Shown here piece after piece: positions 61,131-64,000 of a stretch of DNA of 64,000 nucleotides. The notes under the pieces were generated by a model. That model did not search any database. It was not told the DNA's origin and saw only the letters and a list, made by a program, of their open reading frames with translations. Source of the DNA: Nocardia terrae (GTDB lineage Bacteria; Actinomycetota; Actinomycetes; Mycobacteriales; Mycobacteriaceae); contig NZ_WRPP01000001.1 in assembly GCF_009760405.1 (NCBI RefSeq), positions 1,736,001-1,800,000 of the forward strand. Direction: 5' to 3'. The stretch's first letter is position 1, and each line of letters opens with the position of its first letter. Both the position numbers and the translations under genes were made by a program.

Positions 61131-61972
61131 CTATAGATGGTCGAGGAGGAAGGTGATGGTCGGGGTGGTGGCGTCGTCGGCGTAGCGCATGGCGTGGCGG
61201 TTTCCGGGGAGGGTTCGGGTTTCGACGGGGGTGCCCACGGCGCGGAGCCGGTCGGCGAAGCCGGTCATCTGATCGGTGTCGACCAGTTCGGATTCGGAGT
61301 TGAACAACAGGGTGGGCGGACCGGCGGTGGTGACGTTGTGGGTGGGCGAGCCCTGTTCGGCGAGGGCGTTGCATTCGGGCGTGGCGGGGGTGCAGCCGAG
61401 GAACTTCTGCGCGGCATACACGGCCATGGCTTGATCGCGGACGCCGCCGTGCGGGTCAGGTCGTAGGGGCCGGACCAGCCGACGATGGCTTGGAGTGGAG
61501 TGTTGCCGGTGGTGACGGCCAACAGGAGCAGGTTGGCGCCGGCGGAGGTGCCGAGTCCGCCGATGCGGTCCGGGTCGATGCCGAATTCGCTTGCGTGGGA
61601 GCGGATGTAGGTGATGGCGGCGGCGGCGTCGTCACGTTCGCGGGGGAAGCGGGGTGCGTCGAGGTCGTAGTCGATGTTGACGACGACGAGTCCGGCGTCG
61701 GCGGCTTGGCGGGCGGGCGGGTCGAGGTGAGTGCGCGAGCCGCCGCTCCAGCCGCCGCCGTGCACCATGACGACGGCGGGCGCGTTCGCTCGGGGGTTCG
61801 GCGGGCGGTAGATGGTCATGGGTTCGGATCCGTGGTCGGTCGGGTACGACGATTCGATGGTCGTCACGCCGGACTCGTCGGCGGCCATGGCGGGTGCCGC
61901 GGTCGCGGCGGCGGGCACAATCAAGACGGCCGTTGCCAAGGCGGTGCGCAGTAAGGGGTTCAGCCGGGGCAT
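61131..61972 (-). pseudogene. Exported alpha/beta hydrolase (esterase) with a frameshift
   Basis: From ATG 61972 (AAGGA five bases upstream) the frame encodes a signal peptide (AAPAMAA-DE), the oxyanion motif MVHGGGWSGG, and the nucleophile elbow GLGTSAGAN, up to YDLTRT. There one base is missing (about 61455-61460) and the frame shifts. The next frame continues with the expected AMAVYAAQKFLGC and carries the acid region SESELVDTDQ and the histidine GNRHAMRYAD to a stop at 61131. Joined, they make a normal secreted esterase/lipase of about 280 residues. It is either recently inactivated or an assembly error. Confidence 0.8.
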
Positions 61973-62013
61973 GGCATTCCTTCGTCGAGGTGGGTGAGAT
62001 GGCTGTGGCTGGT

Positions 62014-63546
62014 TCACCGTTGTGTGACAACGGTTTCCGAATAGGGCGGCAGCGTGATCGTGGTGTCGGCGTCCGCCTCGGTCGTGGTGACCCGATCGGC
62101 GGGATCGAATGCGGGAGTGGCGGCGCCTCCCGCTTGAAAGGTGATGGTGTGCAGGTGATCCGGCACGTCACGTGGAAGATTCACCGTCACGGCGGTGCTT
62201 CCGTTGTTGATCAGGATCGCCGACCACCTGTCCGCGTCGCGCAGTTCGACAGCGGTCACCGCGGCCGCCGCCGTCGCGGTCGGCGGCGAGACGAGCACGG
62301 TCGGAATCCGCGGTGGATCCTGCAGCGCCAGTTCGGCTACGGTGTCCGACCGGCGCAGCGCTCGTGAGATCGGGGTCAGGGCGTGATACAGCGCGGTGCG
62401 CCCGAACAGCTCCGAACCGTCGGTGCCGTCGGCGAGGAAGGCATGGATCACGACGTTGGGTTTGGACGCGGGCTGGTCGGCGACCGTCGCGCCATTGAGT
62501 CCCGAGTGCAAGATCGCCATGTCGACGCGTGGATCGGCGAGCGCGCGCAGGGTGAACGACGCCACCGAAAGCCCGTGCGCCCATGTCTGTTTCGGTGTGG
62601 AGAGGGAGTCGCCTCCGGGCAGCTTGCTCAGATAGTTGGTCCGGTTGTATTCGGTCAGCCACACCCGCAGTCCGGAGGGCACCGCGTCGAGTACGCCGCG
62701 GGAGAAGCGTTCCCAGGTCGCCGATCCGGCTCCGGCGGTCGAGTCGATATCGGCGGCGACCGGGTCCGGCTGCCAGTAGACGTGGAAGACGACCGCGTCC
62801 GCGTCGCGGATGGTGTCGTACAGGCCGCGGTTCCAGGTGGCGAAGCGCTTGTCCGTGGTCAGCATGGCTGTTTCGTCCGCGCCGCAGACTGCGATCCGCG
62901 CGTCGGGAAACTCCTTGCGCAACACCGGTATCCAGTCGTTCATGGCGTGTGCGTAGTCGGCTCCGGTGGGATAGACCCGGCGGTAGTAGGCATGGGTGTC
63001 CCATAGCTCGTTGCCCAGTTCGATGTGGCGCACCCGCATGCCCAGCCCTTGTGCGGCGTGCAGCATCGCCACCTGCTCGTCGAGGGTGGAGGTGAGCACG
63101 TTCAGATCGAACACCGGTTGCGCGCCGACATGCGTGACGATCTCGGCCCAATCCTCGAGCCGCAACGGGCGGCGGCCTTCGTTGTTGCCGGCGAACAGTC
63201 CATCGGGCTCCTGGATGAACTCTCCGGTCCGCCAGTCCAGCCACTCGGCGGTAGTGCCGCCGAACACGCGGATGAATCCGGGCCGTGCCTCGGCCAGGGC
63301 ATCGAGGTATCGGGCATCGACCCATTGCGCGGCATTCTGCGGTGACACGATGCGCGCCCCGTTGAGGCCGAAGAACTCCGGCTCCAGCGGATGGGTCGGG
63401 CCGGGTAGCAGCGGCAGTCCGCTCGGTTCCGCAGCGGCCGTACCCGGCCTGTTCAGCGTGGTGGCCAGTGCGGCCATTGCCGCGGCCCCCGCGACGCCGC
63501 GAGCGAATCCGCGACGGGTGAGGTGTGTTCCGTTTCGACCTTCCAT
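62014..63546 (-). CDS. Tat-exported clan-A glycoside hydrolase
   Basis: A 510-residue exported glycosidase. The Tat signal LTRRGFARGVAG is at residues 9-20. The barrel carries a likely acid/base in HIELGNELWD (near residue 180) and a nucleophile in VWLTEYNRTNYL (near 300), plus PVFDLNVLTS and DAVVFHVYWQPD; a C-terminal beta domain follows. The motif set is that of clan GH-A (similar to arabinofuranosidase or glucuronidase groups), but I cannot fix the family. It is divergent from the PadR gene at 63621, with a long palindrome between them, mirroring the PadR/endoglycoceramidase arrangement 5 kb away. Confidence 0.8.
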   Translation of the reverse strand: MEGRNGTHLTRRGFARGVAGAAAMAALATTLNRPGTAAAEPSGLPLLPGPTHPLEPEFFGLNGARIVSPQNAAQWVDARYLDALAEARPGFIRVFGGTTAEWLDWRTGEFIQEPDGLFAGNNEGRRPLRLEDWAEIVTHVGAQPVFDLNVLTSTLDEQVAMLHAAQGLGMRVRHIELGNELWDTHAYYRRVYPTGADYAHAMNDWIPVLRKEFPDARIAVCGADETAMLTTDKRFATWNRGLYDTIRDADAVVFHVYWQPDPVAADIDSTAGAGSATWERFSRGVLDAVPSGLRVWLTEYNRTNYLSKLPGGDSLSTPKQTWAHGLSVASFTLRALADPRVDMAILHSGLNGATVADQPASKPNVVIHAFLADGTDGSELFGRTALYHALTPISRALRRSDTVAELALQDPPRIPTVLVSPPTATAAAAVTAVELRDADRWSAILINNGSTAVTVNLPRDVPDHLHTITFQAGGAATPAFDPADRVTTTEADADTTITLPPYSETVVTQR

Positions 63547-63556
63547 GAGATGGTAT

Positions 63557-63586
63557 AGTAACCATCATTCATATGAATGAAGTTAC
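63557..63586. promoter_or_regulatory. Nested palindrome between the glycosidase and PadR genes
   Basis: Perfect CATTCATATGAATG at 63566-63579, flanked by AGTAAC on the left and GTTACT on the right as an outer inverted repeat. It lies 11 bases before the glycosidase start and 35 before PadR, as expected for a shared operator. Confidence 0.65.
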
Positions 63587-63620
63587 TTATGATCTAAAGA
63601 ACATATGAAAGGGTGGCTCG

Positions 63621-64000
63621 ATGCTGGAGCAAGTGGTCCTCGGAATGCTCGCTCTGCGCCCGTTTTCCGGTTACGACCTCGGGAAATGGATGCAGGGCCC
63701 GGGCCAGTTCATCGGTTACCGCGCCCACCTGCCGCAGATATACAAGGTCCTCGCGAAACTGACCGATCGCGGGTGGGTCGAGTACGAAGTGGACCGGCGC
63801 GAGGGCAAGCCCGACGCCAAGGTCTACCAGCTCACCGAGGCCGGACGTCAGGCGCTGATCGATTGGGCGCACACGCCTTACGAGCCGTCACCTCGCCCCA
63901 AGGATCCAGATTTCACCTTGCGCTTTCTGATCGCGGGCCAGCTCGATCGCGAGCTGGCCCTGTCGATCCTGCGCACCGAACTCGCCTACCGCCTCGAACA
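63621..64000 (+). CDS. PadR-family regulator, cut by window end
   Basis: The ATG follows AAAGGGTGG. The visible 126 residues open with LGMLALRPFSGYDLGKWMQG, then LPQIYKVLAKLTDRGWV and PDAKVYQLTEAGRQAL, and run off the window within the C-terminal helices. It matches the PadR at 56619-57185 throughout (DPDF-L-R---AGQLDR block). It is predicted to control the divergent glycosidase through the palindrome at 63557-63586. Confidence 0.88.
   Translation, partial: MLEQVVLGMLALRPFSGYDLGKWMQGPGQFIGYRAHLPQIYKVLAKLTDRGWVEYEVDRREGKPDAKVYQLTEAGRQALIDWAHTPYEPSPRPKDPDFTLRFLIAGQLDRELALSILRTELAYRLE

Noticed and set aside
1..64000. CRISPR arrays, phage structural genes, defence islands, biosynthetic megasynthases
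   Set aside because: No regularly spaced repeats and no capsid, terminase, restriction, PKS or NRPS motifs were seen on either strand. The only mobile traces are the att-like repeats and the tRNA scar.

Overview
The window is high-G+C actinobacterial DNA, most likely from Nocardia or a close relative. The reasons are a complete yrbE/mce import operon with an attached ChoD-like oxidase, many exported proteins of unknown function, tandem Lrp-type regulators, an actinobacterial sulfatase/FGE pair, an F420-type DDN domain, and a 3' fragment of an actinobacterial initiator tRNA. No CRISPR array, rRNA gene, complete tRNA or intact transposase/integrase gene was found.

Layout. 0-2.5 kb: a CoA-transferase remnant, an SDR gene, a frameshifted TetR gene in front of it, and the first of three long non-coding repeats. 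2.5-8.1 kb: an operon of four exported proteins (an alpha/beta-hydrolase-like protein, an FG-GAP protein and two small four-cysteine proteins) facing a second exported FG-GAP protein. 8.2-28.5 kb: a lipid/sterol-flavoured region with two ChoD-like GMC oxidases, an AraC regulator, an alpha/beta hydrolase, yrbE x2, mce x6, an Mce-associated protein, an enoyl-CoA hydratase, a Baeyer-Villiger-type monooxygenase, a CMD-DDN fusion and a second exported hydrolase. 28.9-33.4 kb: a Ser/Thr kinase whose outer domain looks like a dead zinc metallopeptidase, an ORF remnant, a tandem Lrp regulator and an exported glycine-zipper protein. 33.4-47 kb: two minus-strand sulfatase operons, each with a DUF202 gene pair directly upstream (DUF3159-DUF202-DUF202-alkylsulfatase, and M20-MFS-DUF202-DUF202-FGE-sulfatase). 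Between them lie a GAP-family membrane protein, the second repeat, a CaiB-type CoA-transferase and its TetR. 47-55.5 kb: a second tandem Lrp regulator, a TetR, a second glycine-zipper protein, two coupled DUF1254/DUF1214 proteins opposite an IclR regulator, and an amidase. 55.7-64 kb: the third repeat, two PadR regulators each beside an exported glycoside hydrolase (one an endoglycoceramidase-like GH5), and a run of damaged genes (FGE, Fic, esterase). An initiator-tRNA 3' fragment with its own terminator lies at 60.85 kb.

How it may work together (inference). The mce block and oxidases suit import and oxidation of sterol-like lipids. The sulfatases, FGE, endoglycoceramidase and second glycosidase suit attack on sulfated or glycosylated lipids. 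The three att-like repeats, the tRNA fragment and the cluster of pseudogenes indicate that the region has been shaped by integration or deletion events and is decaying at its right end. Several start codons were moved inward from the longest open frame on the basis of ribosome-binding sites, signal peptides and gene overlaps.
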